This document shows positions 1 through 7,946 of a DNA stretch of 49,620 nt, piece after piece. The translations under genes and the position numbers were made by a program. How positions within the stretch are numbered: the first letter of the stretch is position 1; each line of letters opens with the position of its first letter. The DNA comes from Phycisphaerae bacterium (lineage in GTDB: Bacteria > Planctomycetota > Phycisphaerae > UBA1845 > Fen-1342), in contig JANQFV010000027.1 of NCBI GenBank assembly GCA_028277645.1, positions 1 through 49,620 on the forward strand. The letters run 5' to 3'. The notes beneath the pieces were generated by a model. That model was not told the origin of the DNA, searched no databases, and saw nothing but the letters and a program-made list of their open reading frames with translations.

Positions 1-1777
1 TATCGAGCCAATCCACCAGATCCGGATTGCAGAGATAGCTGCCATGCTCGAACTCGACATCCTCCGGACAAACCGTAAACACCGGCGGCGTCGTGTCGAC
101 CAGCGTGACGGTCTGCGAGCACGTACTGCTGTTACCGGCATCATCCGTCGCCGTGCAACTACGCGAGATGATCCACTCACCAGGGCAGTTGCCCGGACTA
201 ATCGCGCTGATGCACTCGATCAGAAGATTCGGATCGCAGTTGTCCGTGAACTCGGGCTCAAACGGCGGAGCATCCTCGTCGCACTCGATCGTAATGTCTT
301 CTGGACAGAACACGACGACCGGCGCCAGCGTATCGATCAACTCGACGGTAGTCGTGCAACTGTCGCTCAATCCGCCGATATCGGTCACCGTGATCGTGAC
401 CGAATGTTCGCCCAGACCGCAGAAGTAATGGAAGTTGCGGCAGTCCACGGGAGCACCGTCGACTTCTGTAATGCAGATGACGAAAGTCTCACCTTCGGGG
501 TCGTACGAACCATTGTCGAAGGCGAGGGCGAATACATCGACGCAGCAGTTTGCATCCGTGCTGCGGATTACTCTGTCAACGCACTGCGCCACCGGCGGTT
601 CGTTCGGGCAGCAGTTGCACAAGAATGTGTCGCCCACGCCCGCGGTGCCTTCGTCCGTAACCGGCGTTGAGGACATGTTACCGCTGGCGACCACGGTCAG
701 GTGCATCGCGTTGAGCGTGCTGGTCGTCGGATCGAGATCCTCCCACACGTCCAGGTACTCGCGGCCGTAACTCACTTCCGAGTCGGTCGCCGCGGCGTAC
801 ACGACAGAGTTGTCGTGGTTGCCGTCGTTGACCATCGGCACGAACTCACCGGCGAAACACTGGTCGTGAATCTGAATGAAGCGACAGACCTGCGCATTGG
901 CCGTGTCCGCCGCCATCTCGCCCGGCGTGAGGACTTCGTCGTTATCCAGGCCGTCATTATCCAGATCCCACAGGCACAATCCCCAATCGTCAGCGCCGTG
1001 GTTGCTCCCGTAGAAGAGCAGCGAATCGGTCGCGGGGTTGAGCGTCGTACTGAGCGTCTGCATGCGAGCGCGAATGAGGTTCTTGTCCGCAGCGCCGTCG
1101 ATCGGCACGCCCAGAATATCGCTACCGTCGGCGTAGTAGACCCAGATGTTCGCAGCCGGGTATCCGCAGTCACGCAGGATGCTGTACATACTGCTGATGT
1201 TCTGCGGATAGCGCGAGTAGTTCTGGCCGGCGTCAATGCCGCCCGAGACCAGCACCGCGTACAGACACGGATTGTCATCGCGACCTTCGTTGGGAGCGGG
1301 TGGTGGTACAATTGCACCGAGAGGCGGGCACGCCGTGGGCGTGACGCCGCGACAACGGAAGTCAACCTTCCCGTCCGGCCCCATCACCACGGGCGGCAAC
1401 TGGTGCGTCGTCGGTGGTGTGTGCTGCGTCAACTGCGCATCAACGAACACGTAGCGGCACGAGTGGCCCCAGTTCGCATTCGGATCGTCGTCGATCATGA
1501 CGAGCCACGACGAGTCAAATGGGAAGTCCATGCGCTGTCGACCAACCGGGCCGGGCTCGTACGCCACGTGGTTAGGGTCCAATGCGGTCGGCGTCATCCA
1601 CAGCGTCACGCTGTCAGCCTCATTCGGATCGAGTACGTTGGCTGTGACGTAGTCAGCAACGTACTGGTATTCCGACGGCTGTGCTGCGGCAGGTAACGCC
1701 GCGACCAGACAGATCAGGAGTGCTCCGATTCCGGCTGTGTGCAGCCGCCCTTGATGATTGCTGTTTCCATGTGTCAT
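1..1777 (-). CDS. Secreted caspase/legumain-like (C13-type) peptidase with HYR-like repeats, partial at 3' end
   Basis: The frame is open from an ATG at 1777 to the window edge (592 codons, no stop), with GGAGGG about 8 nt upstream on the minus strand. Residues 12-33 form a signal peptide ending in AAAQ. Residues about 168-335 look like a caspase-fold (C13/legumain-like) protease: a hydrophobic strand YAVLVSGG, then LLFYGSNHG with candidate catalytic His260, and IQIHDQCFAG with candidate nucleophile Cys307. An Asp-rich DLDNDGLDNDE loop (271-281), resembling an EF-hand calcium loop, lies between His and Cys. From about 395 on there are Cys-rich Ig-like repeats; the boundaries DTLAPVVVFCPEDI and DTTPPVFTVCPEDV match the HYR repeat signature. 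The family call is by motif only. A protease secreted with adhesion-like repeats, acting at the cell surface or outside, is inferred. Confidence 0.75.
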   Translation of the reverse strand, partial: MTHGNSNHQGRLHTAGIGALLICLVAALPAAAQPSEYQYVADYVTANVLDPNEADSVTLWMTPTALDPNHVAYEPGPVGRQRMDFPFDSSWLVMIDDDPNANWGHSCRYVFVDAQLTQHTPPTTHQLPPVVMGPDGKVDFRCRGVTPTACPPLGAIVPPPAPNEGRDDNPCLYAVLVSGGIDAGQNYSRYPQNISSMYSILRDCGYPAANIWVYYADGSDILGVPIDGAADKNLIRARMQTLSTTLNPATDSLLFYGSNHGADDWGLCLWDLDNDGLDNDEVLTPGEMAADTANAQVCRFIQIHDQCFAGEFVPMVNDGNHDNSVVYAAATDSEVSYGREYLDVWEDLDPTTSTLNAMHLTVVASGNMSSTPVTDEGTAGVGDTFLCNCCPNEPPVAQCVDRVIRSTDANCCVDVFALAFDNGSYDPEGETFVICITEVDGAPVDCRNFHYFCGLGEHSVTITVTDIGGLSDSCTTTVELIDTLAPVVVFCPEDITIECDEDAPPFEPEFTDNCDPNLLIECISAISPGNCPGEWIISRSCTATDDAGNSSTCSQTVTLVDTTPPVFTVCPEDVEFEHGSYLCNPDLVDWLD

Positions 1778-2325
1778 CTCGTGTCCCTCCAAGGCCCGCG
1801 GCCACACGCGGTAACGCGGTGCGTGCGTCAGCCACTGTGAACCGTGGGGCCTCGCGCTTCTTTCTCCCTGGTGCCCGAACATCTGAAACAAAAAGTGCCG
1901 TGCCAAATCGTCGTAACAAACCAAGTCCTGGCAGCACGGAACGCAGTGGTTCTAAACCGTGTGCCGTGCGCAGTCCCGGAACTGGTCCCGGAGCCACACC
2001 CTTCGTTCATAAGCATAATTCCCGGGCCGTCCGAATACAAAGCCAAACCACCGCAGGTACGGTATTTATTACAGGAGTATGGCAGGGTATCGCTGTGGCT
2101 GAAGAGTTATCGGACGAATATCTAACATCAGATCAGACGTACGAAAGCGCCAGGGCTCGCCGCCGCCGATGCCGTTGGTCTGATCGCTGCCACCGCTGCC
2201 ACGACGCGGCAAGGCAACACGACGGGCCCGTCGACGTTAGGTGCCGACGGGCCCGTACGCAGGAACTCAGGATTCGTTCGCTCTACCCTTCCCTTGCCAT
2301 TCCCTGAAAGGGAGGGGAATCAGAG
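1778..2325. other. Gene-less interval upstream of the C13-like gene and downstream of the PDZ gene
   Basis: No open frame here has a start, Shine-Dalgarno sequence and codon pattern like the neighbours. The interval should hold the minus-strand promoter of the protease gene, in a locally AT-richer stretch around 1885-2100. It also holds a perfect 12-bp hairpin (2222-2256) and a CCCTGAAAGGGAGGGG repeat core (about 2302-2317) next to the stop codon of the PDZ gene. Confidence 0.6.
2222..2256. terminator. Perfect 12-bp GC-rich hairpin, terminator-like
   Basis: ACGGGCCCGTCG (2222-2233) is exactly complementary to 2245-2256, with an 11-nt loop. It lies 70 bp beyond the minus-strand PDZ gene. There is no T-run on either side, so it is not a canonical intrinsic terminator. 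It could still end transcription or stabilise the mRNA end. Confidence 0.4.
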
Positions 2326-3756
2326 CTACTCCAGCATATCTTCCACCTGTTCGTACAGCTCAGGGTCGGCTTCCATCAGGGCTTCTTCGCTCGAGTACCG
2401 GCGTTTCATGATCTGGCCCTCTTCGCCGCGCGTGATAATTGTGATCACACCATCGTCGTTGACCTCTACGCCGAGCGTGTCCGTCGTGCCGCCGTTCGGG
2501 GCGAACTCCGCGTAGTGGCGGGCGCGGGCGGCCTGCAGAGCGGCGCGGGCCTTCTCGAGCGCCTCGTGCCGGGCGACGGTGGCGCTTTCTTGCGCGGCCA
2601 GGGCGTCTTCCATCGCCTTGGTGAGCTTCTCGTGAATCTCGACCGTGAACTGGTGACGCAGGTCTTCTGTGTCGCTGCCGAAGTTCATACCGTGCATGAA
2701 CACCTTGGCGCCAGAGCCGTGGTGCGCGTGCTGACTGTACAACTCGTACGCCTCGGGGTCTTCCGCCTCGAAGTCCTCGTCGCTCTCGTACACCTCGATC
2801 GACTCGTTACCTTCGGCGTCACTGCGTTCGACGTGGATCAGGCCTTCATCATCGACCTTGATGGATGTCTTCTCGCCGTCGCGCTCGACCACGATATTCA
2901 TCGTGCGCTGGCCTTCGACGTCATCGCCGAAGAACATGAAATCGCCTTCGTGCAGCTTGTGCAGCATGTGCAGGTCGATGTTGTGGTTGCCGAACATGTC
3001 GTCGTCGTGCCACTGGAAGGTGAAGTTGTGCAGCTTGTTGACGATGTCGTGTACGTCGTCGAGCGCACCGAGCTCGTGCATGATCCAGTTACCGTTCTCG
3101 TCCTGCTTGAGTGTGAGGCCGCGGGTCTGGACGTTGGTGTCGAATACCACGTCCTGCGGCTCGTCGTATTTCATGTCCCAGTCCTGAAGATCTGCGGGCC
3201 AGTCCACCGGGCGGATCGACAGGTTCTGCTTCTGCCCGCCGCGCAGCACGGTCAGCTTGGCCTTGCGGCCGGGCTTCATCTCGGCGATCACGGCCGACAG
3301 GTCCGCGGGCTCGACGATGTCGCGGCCGTCAAAGCGGATGATTACGTCGTAACGTTCGATACCGGCTTGATCGGCGGGACTTTCGATGACAATGTTCGAG
3401 ACCATCACGCCTTCGCCGCCGATGTGCGCGGCCAGCGGCTCGGGCACGGGGGTCATACGAATGCCGATCCAGTACTTCGGCGTCTCCTTGGGTTGGCCGA
3501 AGAACCGCACGCGCTGCTTCACATCCTCGTCGGTGTCCGCGACGAGCTGCAAGGTAAGCGCGGCACCGTCAGTGCCCGCGGAGAGTTCGATGGTGGGGGC
3601 GAAAACCGCCATCTCTTCGCCGTCGGACGAGTCGATTTCCTTGTCACATGCCTTGATAACGATGGTCTGCGCGTCGCACACGACCTGGGGGGCATCGTCT
3701 GCCACGCAGATGGCGGGCGTTAAAGCCATTACAAACGCAATCATAACAGCAGCCAT
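2326..3756 (-). CDS. Secreted PDZ-domain protein with acidic middle and C-terminal coiled coil
   Basis: 476 residues. The start is ATG 3756 with AAGGAG 6 nt upstream. Residues 1-20 are a signal peptide (MIAFVMALTPAICVADD). A PDZ domain lies at about 95-182 (YWIGIRM, then SPADQAGIERYDVIIRFDG, then a closing strand LTVLRGG), of the type in HtrA-like and other periplasmic PDZ proteins, but no protease domain accompanies it. The middle (about 200-370) is very acidic and His-rich, and 375-425 is an Ala/Glu/Arg-rich coiled coil. The gene begins 16 bp after the anti-sigma gene and is the last gene of a sigma/anti-sigma/PDZ operon. A role in sensing or protecting envelope proteins under control of that sigma factor is inferred from position. 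The acidic C-terminal half matches no family I recognise. Confidence 0.85.
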   Translation of the reverse strand: MAAVMIAFVMALTPAICVADDAPQVVCDAQTIVIKACDKEIDSSDGEEMAVFAPTIELSAGTDGAALTLQLVADTDEDVKQRVRFFGQPKETPKYWIGIRMTPVPEPLAAHIGGEGVMVSNIVIESPADQAGIERYDVIIRFDGRDIVEPADLSAVIAEMKPGRKAKLTVLRGGQKQNLSIRPVDWPADLQDWDMKYDEPQDVVFDTNVQTRGLTLKQDENGNWIMHELGALDDVHDIVNKLHNFTFQWHDDDMFGNHNIDLHMLHKLHEGDFMFFGDDVEGQRTMNIVVERDGEKTSIKVDDEGLIHVERSDAEGNESIEVYESDEDFEAEDPEAYELYSQHAHHGSGAKVFMHGMNFGSDTEDLRHQFTVEIHEKLTKAMEDALAAQESATVARHEALEKARAALQAARARHYAEFAPNGGTTDTLGVEVNDDGVITIITRGEEGQIMKRRYSSEEALMEADPELYEQVEDMLE

Positions 3757-3772
3757 GGGAAGCTCCTTGTCG

Positions 3773-4312
3773 CTAGAAATCCTGCTGCACGGCGACCGTA
3801 TGGGTGCGCACGCGCCTGACCTCGATAATCATGAACTGTCCCGGCTGATCCGCCGGAACAACGATCCAGTCTTTCTCAGTGCCGCGCAGCTCGACCTCGG
3901 GGCGCTCGAAGGCGCTCGGCACGGGTTCGACCACGTCGACGCTCTGCTGCCAGGGGGCGAACAGGTTAGTGGCAGCGGCCTGCGCCGGGCCGGAACCGTC
4001 TGTCGGCGGCTGGTTCGCGACGCGGGGCTGGAGCCAGAAAAACGTTGCGAGACACGCGGCGGCGGCGACGGCGAGCGGGCGGCCGATGCGGTGCCAGACG
4101 CCCAGGCGCGGTCGCAATGCCGGAGTCGTATGCACCGACTGACGCAAGGCCCGGCCGATGTGCGCGTCGAGCTCGCGGTACTGTTCGAACAACTCACGCG
4201 TGTCGGCGTCGGCGTCGAGCACCGACCGCAGCAGCTCACGCTCGTCGGGCGTCGCCTCGGCGTCGATGACGCGCGAGAACAGGTGTTCCAGTTTGTCAGC
4301 GGGCGTACTCAT
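3773..4312 (-). CDS. Membrane-anchored anti-sigma factor-like protein
   Basis: 179 residues from ATG 4312, whose first bases overlap the sigma factor stop codon as ATGA, implying translational coupling. The N-terminal about 65 residues (STPADKLEHLFSRVIDAEA, then ERELLRSVL) form a helical cytoplasmic region like the DUF/zf-HC2-type anti-sigma heads found beside ECF factors, although I see no His-Cys zinc motif. One transmembrane helix follows (LAVAAAACLATFFWL), then a 90-residue extracytoplasmic tail. Function is assigned mainly from gene order: sigma, then membrane protein, then secreted PDZ protein. The likely role is to hold the ECF sigma factor at the membrane until an envelope signal releases it. 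Confidence 0.75.
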   Translation of the reverse strand: MSTPADKLEHLFSRVIDAEATPDERELLRSVLDADADTRELFEQYRELDAHIGRALRQSVHTTPALRPRLGVWHRIGRPLAVAAAACLATFFWLQPRVANQPPTDGSGPAQAAATNLFAPWQQSVDVVEPVPSAFERPEVELRGTEKDWIVVPADQPGQFMIIEVRRVRTHTVAVQQDF

Positions 4313-4881
4313 ATCTTCACCTTGTCTGCCAACGTCTCCCGTAACATGCGTCGCGCGCGCACCAACCGCGTCTCCACGTTTTCCACAGTCAGGCCCAGCA
4401 CGTCGGCGATCTCGGCATAGCTCCATTCTTCCAGGTGCCGCAGGACGAACGGCTCGCGATACGTCGCCGGCAGCGACTGCACGGCCTGGAGCAGCATGCG
4501 GCGCACTTCGCCGCTGGCGGCGGTCTGATCCGGCACCCCGCGGTTCGTGGCGGGTTGCGGTGCTGCTTCGAGCGAGCCCTCGCGAGCGGCGAGCTGACGA
4601 CCAGCGATGCTCACATCCAGAGCCGTGTTGCGGGCGATCGTGTAGAGCCACGAGCGTAGCCGGCTCGGCTCGCGAAGCGTGCCGAGTCGCTCCCACACAC
4701 GCGTCCAGACTTGTTGGGCGATATCGTCCACTACATCCACACGGCCGGTGACGGCGTAGACGGCGCTGCGGACGCAGTTGTTGTGGTCGGCCACGAGCCG
4801 ATCCGCCGCTACCCGATCGCCGCGCTGTGCCTGTTGGACCAGACGCGGGAGCCAGTCGCCGTCGACGGTCATCGTCGTCAT
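4309..4881 (-). CDS. ECF-type RNA polymerase sigma factor (sigma-70 family)
   Basis: 190 residues from ATG 4881 (protein start MTTMTVDGDWL). A longer frame runs to 5004, but its extra residues are low-complexity and precede the usual ECF N-terminus. Region 2 is visible (VVDDIAQQVWTRVWERL, SRLRSWLYTIARNTALD). Region 4 is also visible (LPATYREPFVLRHLEEWSYAEIADVLGL, written here in two parts: LPATYREPFVLRH and WSYAEIADVLGL), followed by the helix-turn-helix end VENVETRLVRARRMLRE. No extracytoplasmic or C-terminal extension is present. The stop overlaps the anti-sigma start (ATGA). It probably directs transcription of its own operon, including the PDZ protein. The Shine-Dalgarno is weak. The 171-bp gap to the divergent aminopeptidase should contain both promoters. 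Confidence 0.92.
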   Translation of the reverse strand: MTTMTVDGDWLPRLVQQAQRGDRVAADRLVADHNNCVRSAVYAVTGRVDVVDDIAQQVWTRVWERLGTLREPSRLRSWLYTIARNTALDVSIAGRQLAAREGSLEAAPQPATNRGVPDQTAASGEVRRMLLQAVQSLPATYREPFVLRHLEEWSYAEIADVLGLTVENVETRLVRARRMLRETLADKVKI

Positions 4882-5052
4882 CTCGGAAAGGTAGACGCGT
4901 GCGGCCTTGGGAGGCCGACAAAAAAACTGTGGCGGATATTGTGTGCCAGGATGCGGAGAATTCGTACCGTCGGCCGATGCGGGTGCAGCCCGATCCGATA
5001 ACATATGCTTGGACGGGGGCCAGGAAACAAGTCACGTGGTCTGGAGCTGACT

Positions 5053-6159
5053 GTGTTGTTACCCAAGGTCCTGCAAGAAGTTCTGAGCCTGCCCACGGCA
5101 CCGTTTCACGAGGAGGCCGTTCTGGCCGTGATCGAAGCGTTCTGTCGGCGGTTGAAGAACGTCACGATGAAGTACGACCGGTACGGCAACCTGCTGGTGC
5201 GGTACCGCTACCAGGCGCCGAAGCGAACACCGATCGCGTTCGTGGCGCACACGGATCATCCGGGTTTCATCAGCGGGGAGATGAAGGGCAGGAAGGCGCT
5301 GTTGGCCGAGTTCCGGGGCGGCGTTCGGCCGGAGTACTTCGCAGGGTCGAAGGTGCGGTTCTGGCATGAGGAGCGCTGGATCAAGGGCCGGGTAACGAAG
5401 CTGACCAAGATCGACCCGCCGAGTGGGCCCGGTCGACCACCCGTGCCGAAAGAGGCCGGGATCGAGATCAGCAAACCGGTGCCGCCGGGGTGTCTCGGTA
5501 TGTGGGATTTACCGGACGCGAAATTGCAGGGTGACCGGATTGTCGCGCGGGCCTGTGACGATCTGGCGGGCGTCGCGGCGTTGCTCGCGCTGCTGGAGCG
5601 GCTCGACAAACGCCGCGCGAAGGCGGACGTGTACTGCCTGTTCACGCGGGCTGAAGAGGTCGGCTTTGTCGGCGCGGTGGGAGCGATTCGGGCGAAGGTG
5701 ATCCCGAAGCGCGTGCCGGTAGTGTCGATCGAAACCAGCAGCGCGCTGGTCAGTGCAAAGATCGGCGACGGCCCGATCGTGCGCATTGGCGATCGGATGG
5801 TCGTGTACACACCGCGGTTCGCGGCGTTCGCCGCACGAGTGGCGCAGGACTTGGCGCAGCGCAAGTCGTCGTTCCAGTATCAGCGCAAGCTGATGGACGG
5901 TGGAATGTGCGAGGCGGCGGCGTTCGGGTGTTACGGCTACGACGTGATCGGCATCTGCCTGGCGCTTGGCAACTACCACAACATGAACACAAAGCGCAAG
6001 AGGATCGGTAGTGAGTGGGTCAGCTATCGCGACTGGCGGAATATGGTGGATTTGTTTGAGGCATTGGTCCTCGACAAACGCGGTCCGACCGGTCCGGACG
6101 ATGGGTTGAAGAAGCGGATCGACAAGCTGTTCGATGATCAGGCGGCGCTGCTGGGGTAG
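5053..6159 (+). CDS. M42-family-like metallo-aminopeptidase
   Basis: 368 residues from GTG 5053, chosen because GGAG sits 6 nt upstream and the protein then begins LLPKVLQEVLSLPTAPFHEEAV, the usual M42 opening (an in-frame ATG at 5005 would add 16 residues). Dinuclear metal ligands and catalytic residues are recognisable: VAHTDHPGF (metal His-x-Asp), ACDDLAG (bridging Asp), TRAEEVGF (catalytic Glu pair), VSIETS, and a final LGNYHNMN carrying the last His. The middle insertion (about 90-160) is the lid/dimerisation domain of M42/M18/M20-type peptidases. The substrate is probably peptide N-termini in the cytoplasm; there is no signal peptide. It is divergently transcribed from the sigma operon. 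M42 versus another MH-clan family cannot be settled by eye. Confidence 0.85.
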   Translation: MLLPKVLQEVLSLPTAPFHEEAVLAVIEAFCRRLKNVTMKYDRYGNLLVRYRYQAPKRTPIAFVAHTDHPGFISGEMKGRKALLAEFRGGVRPEYFAGSKVRFWHEERWIKGRVTKLTKIDPPSGPGRPPVPKEAGIEISKPVPPGCLGMWDLPDAKLQGDRIVARACDDLAGVAALLALLERLDKRRAKADVYCLFTRAEEVGFVGAVGAIRAKVIPKRVPVVSIETSSALVSAKIGDGPIVRIGDRMVVYTPRFAAFAARVAQDLAQRKSSFQYQRKLMDGGMCEAAAFGCYGYDVIGICLALGNYHNMNTKRKRIGSEWVSYRDWRNMVDLFEALVLDKRGPTGPDDGLKKRIDKLFDDQAALLG

Positions 6160-6164
6160 CTGCG

Positions 6165-7340
6165 CTACTCGGCGTTCTGAGTGACTTTGATGCGGATGTC
6201 GTGCTGCGGTAGCTCGTCGAAGTACCGCTCGGCGGGGACGGAGACTTCCAGCGGCTGCGCTCCGGGCGGCACTAGCTTGCGGGCTTGCATGTACGCGACG
6301 AGGGCCGCGGGGAATGCCGTCGTGCGCTCCATCGCCGTGAAGCCGGTTCGGTCGTCGTGCCGGTCGAACAGATCGTAGCGGCGCGTGCAGGGCTGGCCGG
6401 CTTGTGTGCCGCGCACTGTGCAGCGAAGCACAGCGATGTCACGCGTCTCGGGATAGCGAAGCCGTTCCTCCATCAATCGCTGCATAGTGGCTTTGGGCTC
6501 GACCATGTCGCCGCCGGGGAGGGTGACGTACTCCTGGAAGCACCCCAGTTCCATCAGTGCCCGGACAATCGCGAAGTGTCCCGGGTAGCGGACGGTTTTG
6601 TAGTCGTATGTGCGTAGCCGGCCGTGGAACGTATCCGGACACGTGCTCGTACCTCCGGAGGTGACGGCGGCCTCGCACTTGCCGACCGGCTCGTCGAACT
6701 CGATCTCTTCGAGCTCGGTGAGCGTGGGGATCTTCACGTGTTTGCCGTCGCGGAGAAACTGGCCGAAGCCGCTGTACTCGTTGATCAGCCCGTCGAAGTT
6801 GAACAGCAGCTTGTAGCCGAGTGGGCCGACCGGCTCTTCGGGCAGACCGCCACAGCGAACGTGAATGTGATCCGGCGCGTCCATGGTCGCGACGCCGTGC
6901 GCTGCGAGGTGGTTGCCGAGTCCGGGCGCGAGTCCGCAGTCGGGGACGATACTGACGCCGGCCGCGACGGCGCGGTCGTGCCGTTTGAGCTGTTGCTGCA
7001 CGACTTGCGTGTTGCCGCCGAGATCACAGAACGACGCGTGGGCAGCGATGGCGGCGTCGGTGAGAAACGCGTTGAAGCGGTAGGGCACAGCAGAAATCAC
7101 AACGTGCGCGCTGGCAATCGTCATCGCCACTTCGGCCGGTTTCGTCACATCGCAGATGACCGCCAGAAAGCGACAATCGGTTTGGGGCAGGAGCTCGGCC
7201 AGGCGTCTAACCGCTTCCCGGGCCATCTCCGGGTCGACGTCGGCGAGCTTGATCTCGACAGCCTCGCCGTTGCGGGCCAAATCGTACGCGAGCGCGACGC
7301 CTTGCCGGCCGGCTCCCAGGACCACGTACTTGTACGCCAC
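6165..7340 (-). CDS. Saccharopine dehydrogenase-family NAD(P)-dependent oxidoreductase
   Basis: 391 residues. The N-terminal Rossmann fold has GAGRQG at 9-14 after a hydrophobic strand. It is followed by ADVDPEMA (the dinucleotide ribose-binding acidic strand end), the VVISAVPYRFN strand, and CDLGGNTQVV. The remainder matches the catalytic half of saccharopine dehydrogenase / lysine 6-dehydrogenase-like enzymes (VPDCGLAPGLGNHLA, and GGLPEEP). It is the last gene of a minus-strand operon, 9 bp after the adenosyltransferase. The substrate is unknown: family members oxidise saccharopine or lysine, or form carboxynorspermidine. The Lys4-like homoaconitase 27 kb away is not enough to place it in lysine biosynthesis. 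Confidence 0.85.
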   Translation of the reverse strand: MAYKYVVLGAGRQGVALAYDLARNGEAVEIKLADVDPEMAREAVRRLAELLPQTDCRFLAVICDVTKPAEVAMTIASAHVVISAVPYRFNAFLTDAAIAAHASFCDLGGNTQVVQQQLKRHDRAVAAGVSIVPDCGLAPGLGNHLAAHGVATMDAPDHIHVRCGGLPEEPVGPLGYKLLFNFDGLINEYSGFGQFLRDGKHVKIPTLTELEEIEFDEPVGKCEAAVTSGGTSTCPDTFHGRLRTYDYKTVRYPGHFAIVRALMELGCFQEYVTLPGGDMVEPKATMQRLMEERLRYPETRDIAVLRCTVRGTQAGQPCTRRYDLFDRHDDRTGFTAMERTTAFPAALVAYMQARKLVPPGAQPLEVSVPAERYFDELPQHDIRIKVTQNAE

Positions 7341-7349
7341 GACGGCCTC

Positions 7350-7913
7350 CTATGCCCGGCTGTCCCACGTGGGCTCGGCGACCTGGGCGGCGTTGTTCTC
7401 GAAACGCGCCATGACGAACAAGGCGTCCGACAGGCGATTCAGATAACGCAGTAGATCCTTGCTGGCATTTTCATTGCGTGCCAGAACGAGGATCTCACGT
7501 TCGGCTCGGCGGCAGACCGTGCGCGCGACGTGCAACTGTGCCGCGGCCGGCGTGCCGCCGGGTAGCACGAAGTTCTCCAGGGCGGGGAGATTTTCGCTCA
7601 GCCGGTCCATCAGCACTTCCAGTCGTTCGACGTGCTGACCGATGATGCGTGGTCCCTGTTGTTTGCCACTCTCGGCGGCCGGTACACAGAGCTCGGCGCC
7701 GGCGTGAAAGAGCTCGTTCTGAATTCTCCGGAGCGGCTCAACGAGATCGGTTGTTACGTTGCTCGCGAGCGCGACGCCGATGGTCGCATTGAGTTCGTCG
7801 ACCGTACCGTAGGCGCAGATGCGCGGCGAAGTCTTTGAAATCCGCGCACCGGTGCCGAGGCCGGTGGTGCCGTCGTCGCCGGTGCGGGTGTAGACCTTGG
7901 TTATGCGGGGCAA
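7350..7913 (-). CDS. PduO-type ATP:cob(I)alamin adenosyltransferase
   Basis: 187 residues, starting with TTG at 7913; the strong GGAGGA 8 nt upstream supports this unusual start. Family motifs are clear: TRTGDDGTTGLG (ATP-binding N-terminus), RICAYGTVDELNA, the CRRAEREIL helix and YLNRLSDALFVMAR near the end. The enzyme transfers the adenosyl group of ATP to cob(I)alamin to make coenzyme B12 in the cytoplasm. It sits between the DUF1015 gene (33 bp upstream) and the saccharopine-dehydrogenase-like gene (9 bp downstream). No B12-dependent enzyme or cobalamin biosynthesis gene is in the window, so its role here is probably cofactor salvage. Confidence 0.93.
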   Translation of the reverse strand: MPRITKVYTRTGDDGTTGLGTGARISKTSPRICAYGTVDELNATIGVALASNVTTDLVEPLRRIQNELFHAGAELCVPAAESGKQQGPRIIGQHVERLEVLMDRLSENLPALENFVLPGGTPAAAQLHVARTVCRRAEREILVLARNENASKDLLRYLNRLSDALFVMARFENNAAQVAEPTWDSRA

Positions 7914-7946
7914 GTTGTTCGTCCTCCGGCTCGCCGGGGCTGACTA

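Noticed and set aside
44..1696. Long plus-strand open frames opposite the protease gene
   Set aside because: The minus strand has a signal peptide, catalytic motifs, HYR repeats and a Shine-Dalgarno at its start; the plus-strand frames are shadows of its codon bias.
1899..1905. Sigma-54-like -24 element (TGGCACG on the minus strand)
   Set aside because: The -12 GC dinucleotide expected 4-5 bases on is replaced by a T-run, so the promoter match is incomplete.
2515..3723. 402-codon plus-strand frame opposite the PDZ gene
   Set aside because: It is a high-GC shadow frame; the minus-strand product has a signal peptide and PDZ domain with a strong start.
6165..7340. Lysine biosynthesis through saccharopine
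   Set aside because: The family has several activities and no other aminoadipate-pathway gene adjoins it; the homoaconitase-like gene is 27 kb away.
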